The notes under the pieces are model-generated. The model searched no databases. It was not told where the DNA came from and saw only the letters and a program-made list of their open reading frames with translations. Shown here piece by piece: positions 1 to 9,272 of a stretch of 64,000 nt of DNA. Position 1 is the first letter of the stretch, and the number at the start of each line of letters is the position of its first letter. Both the position numbers and the translations under genes were made by a program. Source of the DNA: VYFG01 sp965204165 (GTDB lineage: Bacteria > Pseudomonadota > Gammaproteobacteria > Arenicellales > Poriferihabitantaceae); the NCBI GenBank assembly GCA_965204165.1, contig OZ241969.1, positions 1,116,001-1,180,000 of the forward strand. Direction: 5' to 3'.

Positions 1-163
1 CGATGACCTCGACCGGGCGCTCAATCTTTCCATCGAGGTGGAAACGCTGGCCAGGCAGTACTGGCATGCCTGCCGGATCGGGGAGCCGGTGTTGCTGTCG
101 GAAGCGGAAATGGCGGAAGTCATCATGCAGTTCGGCGATTACGGCCAGCAGTCGTCGAGGTGA
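1..163 (+). CDS. Class II aldolase, C-terminal end (partial)
   Basis: The first 53 complete codons belong to a gene that starts outside the window and stops at a TGA at 161-163. The peptide contains VETLARQYWHACRIGEPVLL followed by SEAEMAEVI, the usual tail of class II aldolase/adducin-family proteins such as L-fuculose-phosphate aldolase. It lies 7 bp before mtnA. In several proteobacteria an aldolase of this family sits beside mtnA and splits 5-methylthioribulose-1-phosphate into DHAP and 2-(methylthio)acetaldehyde, so that role is likely here, but this is inferred from context. The metal-binding and catalytic residues lie upstream of the window and cannot be checked. Confidence 0.75.
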   Translation, partial: DDLDRALNLSIEVETLARQYWHACRIGEPVLLSEAEMAEVIMQFGDYGQQSSR

Positions 164-170
164 CCCCAAG

Positions 171-1271
171 GTGAAGGTCGACGGCGTACCCTACCGCACC
201 ATCTGGCTGCACAGCGACGGCTGGTCGGTCAACGTGATCGACCAGACGCGCCTGCCCCATGCCTTCGAGATCGCCAACCTGCGGTGCATGGATCAGGCCT
301 GTGAGGCGATCCGGACCATGGTGGTGCGGGGTGCGCCCCTGATCGGCGCGACGGCCGCCTACGGGATGTATCTCGCCCTGCGCCGGGATGCCTCGGACGG
401 GGCCATGGCCGCGGCCTGCTCGGAACTGCTCGCAACCCGGCCCACCGCCGTGAACCTGCGCTGGGCCCTGGACCGCATGCTGGAGGCCCTTTCGCCGGTG
501 CCGCCCTCGGAGCGGGTGGACCGCACCCGTCTGCTGTGCGGTGAAATCGCGGACGAGGATGTCAGGACCTGCGAAGCCATCGGGCGGCATGGCCTGGAGA
601 TCATTCGTGAATTCCACGAAGCCAAGGATCCCGGGGAGCCGGTCAACATCCTGACCCACTGCAATGCCGGCTGGCTGGCAACGGTGGACTGGGGCACGGC
701 CACTGCGCCGGTATACATGGCCCACGATGCCGGAATTCCGGTGCATGTCTGGGTGGACGAGACGCGGCCCAGGAACCAGGGCGCCGGACTGACAGCCTGG
801 GAACTGGGTATGCACGGTGTCCCGCATACCCTGGTGGTGGACAATGCCGGCGGCCACCTGATGCAGCACGGCATGGTGGACCTGTGCATGGTGGGGACCG
901 ACCGCACCACGCGCACCGGGGATGTCTGCAACAAGGTCGGCACCTATCTGAAAGCGCTTGCCGCATGGGACAACGGAGTGCCGTTCCATGTCTGCCTGCC
1001 CGGCACCACGATCGACTGGTCCATCTCCGACGGCATCGGCGAAGTGCCCATCGAACAAAGGGACGGCAGCGAGGTCACGCTTATCTCCGGGACATTGCCC
1101 GATGGCGGAGTTGCCACGGTCAGCATTGCGCCGGGAAGCACGCCGGCGGCCAATTACGCCTTTGACGTGACGCCCGCCAGGCTGATCGATTCATTGATCA
1201 CCGAGCGGGGCGTCGTGTCCCCGGATGAAAATGCCCTCGCCGGCCTGTTCCACGAGGACGCCGACGGATAA
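171..1271 (+). CDS. mtnA: Methylthioribose-1-phosphate isomerase
   Basis: This 366-residue cytosolic enzyme converts 5-methylthioribose-1-phosphate to 5-methylthioribulose-1-phosphate in methylthioadenosine salvage. The catalytic cysteine is C164 in LTHCNAGWLATVDWGTA and the catalytic aspartate is D244 in VGTDRTTRTGDVCNKVGTY; both are four positions beyond the C160/D240 numbering of the Bacillus enzyme. The start is set at a GTG (171), where homology begins (MKVDGVPYRTIW). The reading frame is open further upstream, but that stretch overlaps the aldolase and has no family resemblance. The 7-bp gap to the aldolase suggests one operon and a DHAP-type MTA shunt rather than the classical methionine salvage pathway. 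No mtnK or mtnB is visible. Confidence 0.95.
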   Translation: MKVDGVPYRTIWLHSDGWSVNVIDQTRLPHAFEIANLRCMDQACEAIRTMVVRGAPLIGATAAYGMYLALRRDASDGAMAAACSELLATRPTAVNLRWALDRMLEALSPVPPSERVDRTRLLCGEIADEDVRTCEAIGRHGLEIIREFHEAKDPGEPVNILTHCNAGWLATVDWGTATAPVYMAHDAGIPVHVWVDETRPRNQGAGLTAWELGMHGVPHTLVVDNAGGHLMQHGMVDLCMVGTDRTTRTGDVCNKVGTYLKALAAWDNGVPFHVCLPGTTIDWSISDGIGEVPIEQRDGSEVTLISGTLPDGGVATVSIAPGSTPAANYAFDVTPARLIDSLITERGVVSPDENALAGLFHEDADG

Positions 1272-1328
1272 GATCCAAATGATATCGTCTGAACGAATGC
1301 CACGGCACGAACAATCAGGAGCAGGAAA

Positions 1329-2234
1329 ATGCGGCTGGTAATGTACGACGCCGGTGACGGCGGCTGTCCGGGTATCCTGGTGGGAGAGCGCGTTGTCGAC
1401 ACCCGCGCGGCCGCCGAGTTTGCAGGCTGGGGTGCGGACATGCTGGCAGCGACGGCAACCAACCGGATTCTCCTGTCCCAGCCGCCGGACGCAATGCTGG
1501 AACTGGAACTGGCGGCGGCCGGTTACGTTGGGCAGCATGCCTCGGCATCCGGGATCCATCCCTTGGATTCCGTCCGCCTCGGGCCGCCTGTCCCCGATCC
1601 GGAGAAAATCATCTGTATCGGTCTCAACTACCATGACCATGCGGAGGAAATCGGCATCGCGGTGCCGAAGGAGCCGATATTCTTTGCCAAGTACGCCAAC
1701 TCGCTCATTGGCCCCACCGATGCAATCGTTCCGCCGCGCGACACCGGGAAGGTGGATTACGAAGCGGAGCTTGCGGTGGTCATCGGGCGGTCCGGGCGGT
1801 ATATCTCGGAGGAGGACGCACTGGCGCATGTGGCGGGCGCAATGAATTTCAACGACGTCAGCGCCCGCGACCTGCAATTGGCGAACCAGCTCTGGACCGG
1901 CGGCAAGGCGGTGGACACGTTCGGTCCCTGCGGGCCCGCGCTGGTCACCCTGGATGAACTGGGCGATATCCAGGATCTGCGGGTCCGTACCCGTGTCAAC
2001 GGCGAAACCCTGCAGGACGGAACCACCGCCCGGATGGTCTTCACCGTGACACAGCTCGTCGCCTTCCTGTCCAGGATCATGACCCTGGTGCCGGGAGACA
2101 TCATCGCCACAGGCACCCCGGCCGGGGTCGCGGCCTCACACGATCCCCCGAGGTTTCTGCGTACCGGCGACCGGGTGGAGGTGGAAGTCCAGGGCCTCGG
2201 CATGACCTGCAATCCTGTCGTTGACCCCGCCTGA
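1329..2234 (+). CDS. Fumarylacetoacetate hydrolase family protein
   Basis: A 301-residue member of the FAH superfamily, whose members hydrolyse, decarboxylate or isomerise acylpyruvates and related ring-cleavage products in the cytosol. The N-terminal 70 residues form the small domain. The catalytic domain shows ICIGLNYHDHAEE near residue 95 and the three expected metal ligands E145 and E147 (VDYEAELAVVIG) and D176 (NFNDVSARD), then VPGDIIATGTPAGV near residue 254. A purine-rich AGGAGCAGG precedes the ATG. The substrate cannot be read from sequence; ureidoglycolate lyase-like and 2-hydroxyhepta-2,4-diene-1,7-dioate isomerase-like activities are both possible. The gene lies 57 bp behind mtnA in the same orientation and may share its transcript. 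Confidence 0.88.
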   Translation: MRLVMYDAGDGGCPGILVGERVVDTRAAAEFAGWGADMLAATATNRILLSQPPDAMLELELAAAGYVGQHASASGIHPLDSVRLGPPVPDPEKIICIGLNYHDHAEEIGIAVPKEPIFFAKYANSLIGPTDAIVPPRDTGKVDYEAELAVVIGRSGRYISEEDALAHVAGAMNFNDVSARDLQLANQLWTGGKAVDTFGPCGPALVTLDELGDIQDLRVRTRVNGETLQDGTTARMVFTVTQLVAFLSRIMTLVPGDIIATGTPAGVAASHDPPRFLRTGDRVEVEVQGLGMTCNPVVDPA

Positions 2235-2379
2235 GGGATACGCGCCCCCGGACGCCCGCCCCGGGGCATGCCGGACGGGGATGCATCCGCCGGGAATGCC
2301 GGCCGGCCGATTCCGGCCCGGGGGTGAAACCGGCGTTACAATCCCATGCCGGTCACAAGGCATTCCACCGGTCGGGAGC

Positions 2380-3285
2380 GTGCGGGAAATTCGGTTTGTT
2401 CTGCGGGTTGTGCTTGTCTTCGCATTGGCGCTGACAGCCCCGACCCGCGGCGACCCGGCGAAGCCGTTCGCCGATATCCACACGCACTACAACTGGGATC
2501 AGGCCGAACTGATCAGTGCCGAGGAGGTGGCCCGGAAACTGGAAAGGGCGAATGTCGCTTTCACCGTGGTGGCGGGAACGCCGTCGCACCTGGCGCTCAG
2601 GCTCAAGGAGGTGGCTGGTGACCGCGTCGTGGCGTTCTTCTCGCCCTATATCCATCCACTCGGCAGGCGGGACTGGTTCCGGAGTTCCGGGGTTCTCGAC
2701 CACGGCGAGGCCGGCCTGAGGGAAGGCCATTACCAGGGCATCGGTGAAGTGCATTTCATGCGGGGATTCAAGCCGAGAACCGACAATGAAATTTTTCTCG
2801 AACTGCTGCAGCTTGCGCGCAAATACGATGTCCCGGTACTGGTCCATCTGGATGCCGGCAGCGAAGTGCCGTTCATGGAGCTGTGCCTCGCCCATTCCGA
2901 TGTGCGACTGATATTCGCCCATGCCGGGGGGAACCTGTACCCGGAGCACATCCGCCGGATCCTGGAGGCCTGTGACAATGTCCTGGTGGAATTCTCGGCG
3001 CGCGACCCCTGGCGGTACGGCGGGCTGACCGGCGAGGACGGCCTGCTGCTGCCCGGGTGGCGCCGGCTGGTGCTCGACTTCCCGGACCGTTTCGCCACCG
3101 GCACCGATCCCGTATGGAGTGTCACCCGCACCCAGTCCTGGGACATGGCGGACGACGGCTGGGATCACTTCGAGAAACTGCAGGACTATCACCGGAAGTG
3201 GCTAGAGGATCTCCCGCCGGACGTGGAGGAGCGGGTGCGGCTGACCAACGCCAGCCGGTTTCTGGGGATCGAGGTCGGGCAGTGA
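2380..3285 (+). CDS. Exported amidohydrolase-family protein
   Basis: A protein of about 301 residues with a TIM-barrel metal-hydrolase pattern: DIHTHYNW (HxH at residues 34 and 36), a strand with LVHLDAG, IFAHAGGNLYPEH, and a late TGTDPVWS carrying the likely final metal ligand. I place the start at GTG 2380 because it opens directly into a signal peptide (MREIRFVLRVVLVFALALTA, then PTRGDP). The frame is also open from ATG 2221, but those extra 53 residues are proline-rich and overlap the previous gene. It is therefore probably a secreted or periplasmic metal-dependent hydrolase of the amidohydrolase_2 type. The substrate is unknown. It follows the FAH gene in the same direction. Confidence 0.78.
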   Translation: MREIRFVLRVVLVFALALTAPTRGDPAKPFADIHTHYNWDQAELISAEEVARKLERANVAFTVVAGTPSHLALRLKEVAGDRVVAFFSPYIHPLGRRDWFRSSGVLDHGEAGLREGHYQGIGEVHFMRGFKPRTDNEIFLELLQLARKYDVPVLVHLDAGSEVPFMELCLAHSDVRLIFAHAGGNLYPEHIRRILEACDNVLVEFSARDPWRYGGLTGEDGLLLPGWRRLVLDFPDRFATGTDPVWSVTRTQSWDMADDGWDHFEKLQDYHRKWLEDLPPDVEERVRLTNASRFLGIEVGQ

Positions 3286-3349
3286 AACACGGGCCGGGAA
3301 CGAACAGGAACCCGGCAGGGGGTGCGGACCCCGATGGCTCCGGCAGGCT

Positions 3350-4993
3350 TCAGCGGGCCATGAACCGGTCGAGCACGTTCCGGGTGACCCGTTCCACTGA
3401 CCGGTCCCTGTGCAGGAGGCCGGCCACCCATTCGGTCGTGCCGGCATTGAATACCTCGCCCCTGCCCCGGGAAAAGCTGACGATCATGCCCGACCCCCGG
3501 TCCACGCGCGCCACCGTGTGCGGGTCCAGGGACCCGTGCACATGCCCGGCCACGAACCTGGCATCGGCGTCGCCGACAAACAGCATGTCGGGGTGCTCCC
3601 CGAACCCGTCTTCCCGGAGCCTGGCGAACCCCATGGCCAGGATCTCGAGGTCGTCGGGCAGCGTGGACGCGGGAATCGGGTACGGCAGCCCGTCCTCGAA
3701 ACGGTAATCCAGCCCATCCACCTCGTAACCGAATATCCGGCTCTGCCCGCCGAGCACATCGCCGTAGCCGAGGCCGGAGCCCTCCAGGGCCCAGTGCGCC
3801 GGACGAAACACCGTGAAACCGCCCGGCCCCCGGGGCGCCAGGCCGCCCCAGCCGGCATAGACGCCGCGGCTGCCGTCGAGCCCGAACGTTCCGTGGCCCG
3901 GCCGGTCCACCTCCGGGGATTCCCACTGGCCCGTGGCCAGATGGGGTGACGGACCGTTGCGGACCGGGTCGTCTTCCCGCACCCGGTACTTGTGGCAGAT
4001 CTGCGTCTGCCCGTCATCTTCCAGGCGAACCTGCCAGAAGAAGTTGCCCGCGAAACGGGCCACGCAACCGCCGCATTCCACGAAGTCTTCCACCGTGTCG
4101 CGCATCTCCCAGCTCCAGTACTCGTCGTGGCCGACGATCGCCGCGCAGCGGTATCCGGAAAGAACCTCGGGCCGGTAGTGCAGATCGGACTGTGTCGCCA
4201 CATCCACGCCATAACCCCGCCGTTCGGCCCACTCAAGGAAATGCCGTTCGTAACTGGCCCAGCCGGCGGATGCGTATTTCTTGGAATACCCGTTGCGCCA
4301 GGCCCAGTCCATGTGGTCATAGCTGACCGGTGCCCCGATGGCCGGCGGCCGGCGCGGCAGGGTCCGGGGCGCGTTCTCGGGCAGTGCGACGAACCCGCGC
4401 GCGAACGGGCGCAGGCGGGACAGCCTGGGTGAAAACCGGTCGCCCAGCGGATCGACGGTCCCTTCGTAGTGGTTGGAACCCCCCCAGTCGTTGTAGGCGT
4501 GCCAGGTGGAATCCGCCGTAATCAGGAGCAGCCTGACGGGATCCGGCTCCCGGGGCCGGACCACGAACAGGTGCCGTGCGCAGTGGCGGTCGTCCGGCTG
4601 CCCCGACGGCCGGACGGTGAGAAGGTAGACACCGCTCAGCCAGCGGGGGCCGACGGTGAAGCCGGCCAGCACCGGCCAGCGGCAGCCGTTGACCGATGCA
4701 TCCGCGGGGGTCTCTTCCCAGCGGGCGGGTACGCCGGCCAGGGTGTCGATGCCGGCGCATTCCTTCCCGCAGCGGACGATCCCGATGTCCAAGCGGTCCG
4801 CCGTGGAGATGCCGTGAACGGCAACCTCGTCTCCCGCCGCGTAGGACAACCGGTCGGTGTAGCACCAGGTTTCGGGTGCGCCGCCTCCGCCGAGCGGAAA
4901 CTCGTACCACTGGCGGGCATGCACGGGCCTGTCCGTATCGCCCCGGACGACGATCGTGTCTCTGTGCGCATGGCGCATCAGCGGTAACGACAT
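3350..4993 (-). CDS. N,N-dimethylformamidase beta subunit-like protein
   Basis: This 547-residue protein matches the large (beta) subunit family of N,N-dimethylformamidase. Diagnostic stretches are DSTWHAYNDWGGSNHY near residue 160, the GYSKKYASAGW region, VATQSDLHYRPEVLSGY, IVGHDEYWSWEMRDTVEDFV and CGGCVARFAGNFFWQVR. Characterised dimethylformamidase needs a small alpha subunit, and no partner ORF is visible on either side. Proteins of this family therefore likely act on other substrates, and I call the fold rather than the reaction. No signal peptide is evident. It is divergent from the CaiB/BaiF gene, with 78 bp between the starts that must hold both promoters. Confidence 0.8.
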   Translation of the reverse strand: MSLPLMRHAHRDTIVVRGDTDRPVHARQWYEFPLGGGGAPETWCYTDRLSYAAGDEVAVHGISTADRLDIGIVRCGKECAGIDTLAGVPARWEETPADASVNGCRWPVLAGFTVGPRWLSGVYLLTVRPSGQPDDRHCARHLFVVRPREPDPVRLLLITADSTWHAYNDWGGSNHYEGTVDPLGDRFSPRLSRLRPFARGFVALPENAPRTLPRRPPAIGAPVSYDHMDWAWRNGYSKKYASAGWASYERHFLEWAERRGYGVDVATQSDLHYRPEVLSGYRCAAIVGHDEYWSWEMRDTVEDFVECGGCVARFAGNFFWQVRLEDDGQTQICHKYRVREDDPVRNGPSPHLATGQWESPEVDRPGHGTFGLDGSRGVYAGWGGLAPRGPGGFTVFRPAHWALEGSGLGYGDVLGGQSRIFGYEVDGLDYRFEDGLPYPIPASTLPDDLEILAMGFARLREDGFGEHPDMLFVGDADARFVAGHVHGSLDPHTVARVDRGSGMIVSFSRGRGEVFNAGTTEWVAGLLHRDRSVERVTRNVLDRFMAR

Positions 4994-5071
4994 TGCAGCG
5001 CGGCCTGGTGGACCCGGTGCGGAACTTTACCCTACATTCACGCAGCCGCAACGACAGATCACAAGACCGCC

Positions 5072-7552
5072 GTGTCACGCAGACCCCTTGACGACATCCG
5101 GGTCCTGGACCTTGGACACTATCTTGCCGGTCCCCTGGTGGGGATGATGCTTGCCGACATGGGCGCCGAGGTCATCCGCGTCGATCCGCCGGGCGGTCCG
5201 GTGTACGGGACCCCGGCTGCCAGGATGTTCGCCAGGGGCAAGTCGGCGGTGGAACTGGACCTCAAGTCCGGGCATGACCGGGATGTCCTGCTTTCGCTGG
5301 TGCGCCGATCGGATGTGCTCGTCGAAAATTTCCGCCCGGGAGTCATGGCAAGGCTCGGCCTCGACTGGGAGGTGCTGCGCCAGGCGAACGCCGACCTGAT
5401 CTGCCTTTCCCTTCCGGGATTTGCTTCCGGGGACGCAGGACGCCGCCACCTTCCGGCCTGGGAGGCGGTCATCGCCGCTTCGACCGGCCAGTTTACCGAC
5501 ATGGGACTGAACCGCCGGTTGATGGGGATCAGCCCGTCGTTCACGCCGCTCACGCTGGCGTCCGCCTATGGCGCCGCATTCGGGGCCATGTCCGTGCTGT
5601 TTGCCCTCGGAGCCCGCCCGCACAACGGCGGAGACCGGATCGAGGTGCCGCTGGCCTCCGCGCTGCTGGAGGGCCTGTCCTACAACTGCGAACGCATCGA
5701 GAACTATCCCGACCGCTACAAGTCCCCCCGGGAGCTGGAGATCGAACGGCGCGGCCGGGAAGGTCTTCCCATGGATCTCGATTACGGGGACCTGACAGGG
5801 CTGCTCGATCCCTTCTACCGCACCTACACCTGCGCGGATGGCCGCGGCTTCTATGTGGTTGCCGGCAGTGTGGTGTCCCATCCCCGGCGCGTGCTTGAAA
5901 CCCTGGGGCTGGAAGGGCTGCTGGAGGAACTCCCGGATTTCGATGCCTACCTGGACACGGATCGGTGGCCCGCCCCCTGGTCCCTGCGCAACTATCCGGT
6001 CGGTCCCGATGACCGTGAACGCATCACAGCGGCCATGCAGCGCGCCTTCCTGCGCCGGCCCGCCCACGAATGGGAGGCCCTGTTCGGTGCTGCCAAGGCC
6101 CCGGCCACCATGCAGCGATGGACGTCAGAATGGCTTGCGGATCCCCATTCGCTGGCGTCGGGGCTCATTGTGGAGGTGGAAGATGCCGGGTTCGGTCCGA
6201 TGCGCCAGATGGGCAACGTCGCCTGGCTGGGTTCCGACGCGGGGGCGCTGCAAAAATCACCGGCGCCGGATGTCCGCAATGGCGGCGGTGTACTGGAGCG
6301 GATACTCGCCGAGCCGCCCCGGGAACCGGACGGCGCGGAAGGGGCGACCGGCTGGCTTGAGGGCATCAGGGTCCTGGACCTGACGAATGTGATCGCAGGG
6401 CCGACCATCGCCTCGACGCTTTCCCGGTTCGGCGCGGAGGTGATCCACGTTCAGCCCGTGCATCCATCCGTGGATCCCTGGAACACCGTCGTGTTCGGAC
6501 TCCAGGCAAACCGGGGCAAGGAGAGCATCCTGCTCGACCTGGGAACCGGGCGCGGCCGGGAGGTGCTGGATCGGCTGATCCGGCGGACCGATGTCATCAC
6601 GTTCAATGGCACCGACGAGCAGCGAGACCGGCTCGGGCTGAACCCCGGGCGCCTGCACGGCATGAATCCGGCCCTGATCCTGGCCCAGCTGGATGCCTTC
6701 GGAGGGCCGGCCCGGGGACCCAAGTCGGACCATCTCGGCTACGATGACCTGGCCCAGGCGGCCACCGGCGTCATGCTCCGCTTCGGCGGCGGCATGGAGA
6801 CGCCGGAGGAGCACGCGCATTTCGGGACCATAGACGTGCTGGCCGGCTACTGCGCCTGCGTGGCCATCGGCGCAGCCCTGCACCGGCGGGGAAGGACCGG
6901 CAGGGGGGATCTGGCCAGGGCGTCCCTCGCCGCCGCGGGCAACCTGATCCAGGCCCCGTTCATGTTCGATTTCGACGGGCGGCGGCCGTTCGACGAACCG
7001 GCCGGCCGGGAAGCCCTCGGGTGGGGGCCGTACTACCACTGCTACCGGGCCGCGGACGGCTGGATGTTTTTCGCCGCGCCCGGGGAACGCGAGGCTGTCC
7101 TGTCCCGGGTGCCGGAACTCGCCGACCTGGCGGCGCTGCCGGAAGACTCGCTGGGCGAGGCGCTTGCGGCCCGGTTTTCCCGCGAACCCATCGCTTACTG
7201 GGCCGATGCGCTGGCCGGCACTTCCTCCGCGGCAGTGCCCCTTGCCACCCTCATGCAGATTCGGGACGGGGCACTTGAGCTGGAGAGCGACGGCGGCATT
7301 GACCTGGAACGGGACACCTTCCGCGTGATCCGTCACGATCGTCACCCCATGGGCCGGTGGGTGGACCTGGTGGCGCCCAACGCGGTGCGCCCCGGGAAGG
7401 GCCGTGTCACCATCCCGGGGCCCATGCCCAAATACGGCGCGCAGACCGTCCGGATCCTGCGCGATCTTGGCTATGACCACGCCGAGGTGAAGGAGCTTCT
7501 GGCGGAAGGCGTGGCGGGGGAGAGCTGGTCGTCGAGTTATCTGCCGGAATGA
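5072..7552 (+). CDS. Fused two-domain class III (CaiB/BaiF) CoA-transferase
   Basis: The 826-residue product holds two consecutive CaiB/BaiF domains. The first opens with DIRVLDLGHYLAGPLVGMML and the second at about residue 430 with GIRVLDLTNVIAGPTIASTL. Class III transferases carry CoA on an aspartate just before a conserved glycine. The second half has this residue as D588 in HFGTIDVLAGY, while the first half has PLTLASAYGAA with alanine at the equivalent place, so only the C-terminal half looks catalytic. GTG 5072 is the start. The DMSP enzyme DddD has, as I recall, the same size and one-active-half design, but many double CaiB proteins do too, so the substrate is open. The next gene begins 170 bp later. 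Confidence 0.88.
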   Translation: MSRRPLDDIRVLDLGHYLAGPLVGMMLADMGAEVIRVDPPGGPVYGTPAARMFARGKSAVELDLKSGHDRDVLLSLVRRSDVLVENFRPGVMARLGLDWEVLRQANADLICLSLPGFASGDAGRRHLPAWEAVIAASTGQFTDMGLNRRLMGISPSFTPLTLASAYGAAFGAMSVLFALGARPHNGGDRIEVPLASALLEGLSYNCERIENYPDRYKSPRELEIERRGREGLPMDLDYGDLTGLLDPFYRTYTCADGRGFYVVAGSVVSHPRRVLETLGLEGLLEELPDFDAYLDTDRWPAPWSLRNYPVGPDDRERITAAMQRAFLRRPAHEWEALFGAAKAPATMQRWTSEWLADPHSLASGLIVEVEDAGFGPMRQMGNVAWLGSDAGALQKSPAPDVRNGGGVLERILAEPPREPDGAEGATGWLEGIRVLDLTNVIAGPTIASTLSRFGAEVIHVQPVHPSVDPWNTVVFGLQANRGKESILLDLGTGRGREVLDRLIRRTDVITFNGTDEQRDRLGLNPGRLHGMNPALILAQLDAFGGPARGPKSDHLGYDDLAQAATGVMLRFGGGMETPEEHAHFGTIDVLAGYCACVAIGAALHRRGRTGRGDLARASLAAAGNLIQAPFMFDFDGRRPFDEPAGREALGWGPYYHCYRAADGWMFFAAPGEREAVLSRVPELADLAALPEDSLGEALAARFSREPIAYWADALAGTSSAAVPLATLMQIRDGALELESDGGIDLERDTFRVIRHDRHPMGRWVDLVAPNAVRPGKGRVTIPGPMPKYGAQTVRILRDLGYDHAEVKELLAEGVAGESWSSSYLPE

Positions 7553-7724
7553 GGAGATCCGGCTGTGCGCCGGTCCGGTATCCATTCGACGGAGAATCTG
7601 ATAATTCGCCGAGAATTGGCCTGTAAGTGATTGATTGGTTTGGGCAGGTGGTATTCTAGTCCATGGGCATGTGTTACCATGGCCGTCCATTGATTGACAC
7701 AATCCGTAGGGATAGCCCCCACTC

Positions 7725-9272
7725 GTGCTGCCCACCACGAGACTTCACCTCAGCGTCAGCCCCGAGACAGCGGCCCGCCTTCCCCGGCTCGGCCTGGTAA
7801 CCCGCCACCGCGAAGGCAAGACACGGCGCACCCGGTTCCGGGGCACGCGCTATGACACGGCACGTCTCCTGCTGCGCAAGCAGGGGTTCGGCATGGAACT
7901 GCTTACCGTCGGCGATGGCAGGGTGGTCCAGCGGACCTTCACGTCACGGGGCGTGAAGGTGACGGACGCGTCGCCCGGCATGCCGGATGTCGGGACCCTG
8001 GCCGAGGAGGCGGATGATCCGCAGCTCAGACGGCGCATCGCGCGCTGGCGCCTGGTGCCGGTGTTTCACTATGTGGATTTCGCCGAGGTCGTCATCGGTC
8101 TTGCGATCGGGGATTCCAGGATCCGGATGCAGATCCGCCGGGGCATCCTCAGCCCGGCGCGATCCGGTCGCCGGAAGGTGCCGGTTGCTGAAGTCGTCCT
8201 GGCGCTTGAGTCGGGCAACCCGCTGGCACTTTTCGACATTGCCATTGCCATCAACGAATACCAGGGCGCGCGCATCGCCGCCAGGGAGATCCCAGAGACG
8301 GGATACCGGCTGCAAAGACCGGCGCTGGACAGGGGCATCACGAAGGGCGCCAGGCCGGAGTTGTCGGTGGACATGTCCGTGCTGGACGCGTTTCGCGCCG
8401 TGATGTCCGAAACCTTGGATCACCTGCTGTCAAACCAGGAACTGCTGCTGGCAAGCAACCCGGACGCCGTGCATCAGACACGCGTCGCACTGCGGAGAAT
8501 CCGTGCTGCCCTGCGGGCATTCAAGGCCGTATTGCCCTATGACAAGCGGAAGGCCTTCAACGGCGAATTGCGCTGGTTCCAGCAACGCCTGGGCGCAGCC
8601 CGGGACTGGCAGGTATTCCGGGAGGAAACGATTCCGAAGGTTTCCGCGGTGCGGCAACTGCCCGAGCGGGGGCTTGAACGGTTGCGTAGCGTCGCCCTCG
8701 GCGAGCGGCGGCGGGCAACCCGCGAGGCCATTGACGTGGTTGGGTCGAGGCGATACACCAGGCTGCAGTTGCATATGCTGCGCTGGCTGAATGCACTGGA
8801 GACCGACACCGCGTCCGACGGGAGCGGGACCTCGTTGCTGGCGTTCGCATGCCGGGTTCTCGAGAGGGCCCGCCAGGACATGCTGCTGGACGAACGCCCC
8901 CTTTCTCGCATGACACCTGATGAACTGCACACCCTGCGCAAGCGCGGCAAGAAGGCCCGTTACGCCACCGAATTCTTCGCCCCGCTATGGGCGGAGTCCG
9001 ATCACCGCCTCCTGCTGACCCAACTGCGGCTGATCCAGGAGAAACTGGGTGAGACCAATGATGCGGTCGTGGCGCGGCAGCTGCTTCTCACGCTTCATCC
9101 CGGCCGGCTGGCATCCCCGGTTGACCCGATCATCCAGGACTGGTCACGGGAAACCATTCGGCAGTGTCTCGGCGCCGCCCAGCCGCACTGGCGTCGGTTC
9201 CAGCGCTGTCCGGCCTTCTGGAAACTGGCGGAACCCCTGCCGGCGCCGCGCAGTTTGCCGTCTGCGGCGTAG
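7725..9272 (+). CDS. CHAD domain protein with degenerate CYTH domain
   Basis: Residues of roughly 225-500 form a CHAD domain, an all-helical histidine-rich fold that binds inorganic polyphosphate; it begins with FRAVMSETLDHLLSNQEL and includes VHQTRVALRRIRAALRAFK and MTPDELHTLRKRGKKARYATEF. Residues 1-220 resemble a CYTH triphosphate tunnel domain (the FRGTRYDTARLLLRKQGFGM region), but the catalytic ExExK signature expected near the N-terminus is replaced by RLHLSV. The tunnel domain is therefore probably inactive and the protein more likely binds polyphosphate than cleaves triphosphate. The start is GTG 7725. It stands alone, with no ppk or ppx nearby. Confidence 0.85.
   Translation: MLPTTRLHLSVSPETAARLPRLGLVTRHREGKTRRTRFRGTRYDTARLLLRKQGFGMELLTVGDGRVVQRTFTSRGVKVTDASPGMPDVGTLAEEADDPQLRRRIARWRLVPVFHYVDFAEVVIGLAIGDSRIRMQIRRGILSPARSGRRKVPVAEVVLALESGNPLALFDIAIAINEYQGARIAAREIPETGYRLQRPALDRGITKGARPELSVDMSVLDAFRAVMSETLDHLLSNQELLLASNPDAVHQTRVALRRIRAALRAFKAVLPYDKRKAFNGELRWFQQRLGAARDWQVFREETIPKVSAVRQLPERGLERLRSVALGERRRATREAIDVVGSRRYTRLQLHMLRWLNALETDTASDGSGTSLLAFACRVLERARQDMLLDERPLSRMTPDELHTLRKRGKKARYATEFFAPLWAESDHRLLLTQLRLIQEKLGETNDAVVARQLLLTLHPGRLASPVDPIIQDWSRETIRQCLGAAQPHWRRFQRCPAFWKLAEPLPAPRSLPSAA

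Noticed and set aside
123..1058. A 311-codon minus-strand open frame over mtnA
   Set aside because: No recognisable domain; mtnA on the plus strand has intact catalytic residues.
7686..7702. ATTGATTGACACAAT before the CHAD gene as an Fnr box
   Set aside because: The second half-site does not fit ATCAA or GTCAA at the required spacing.
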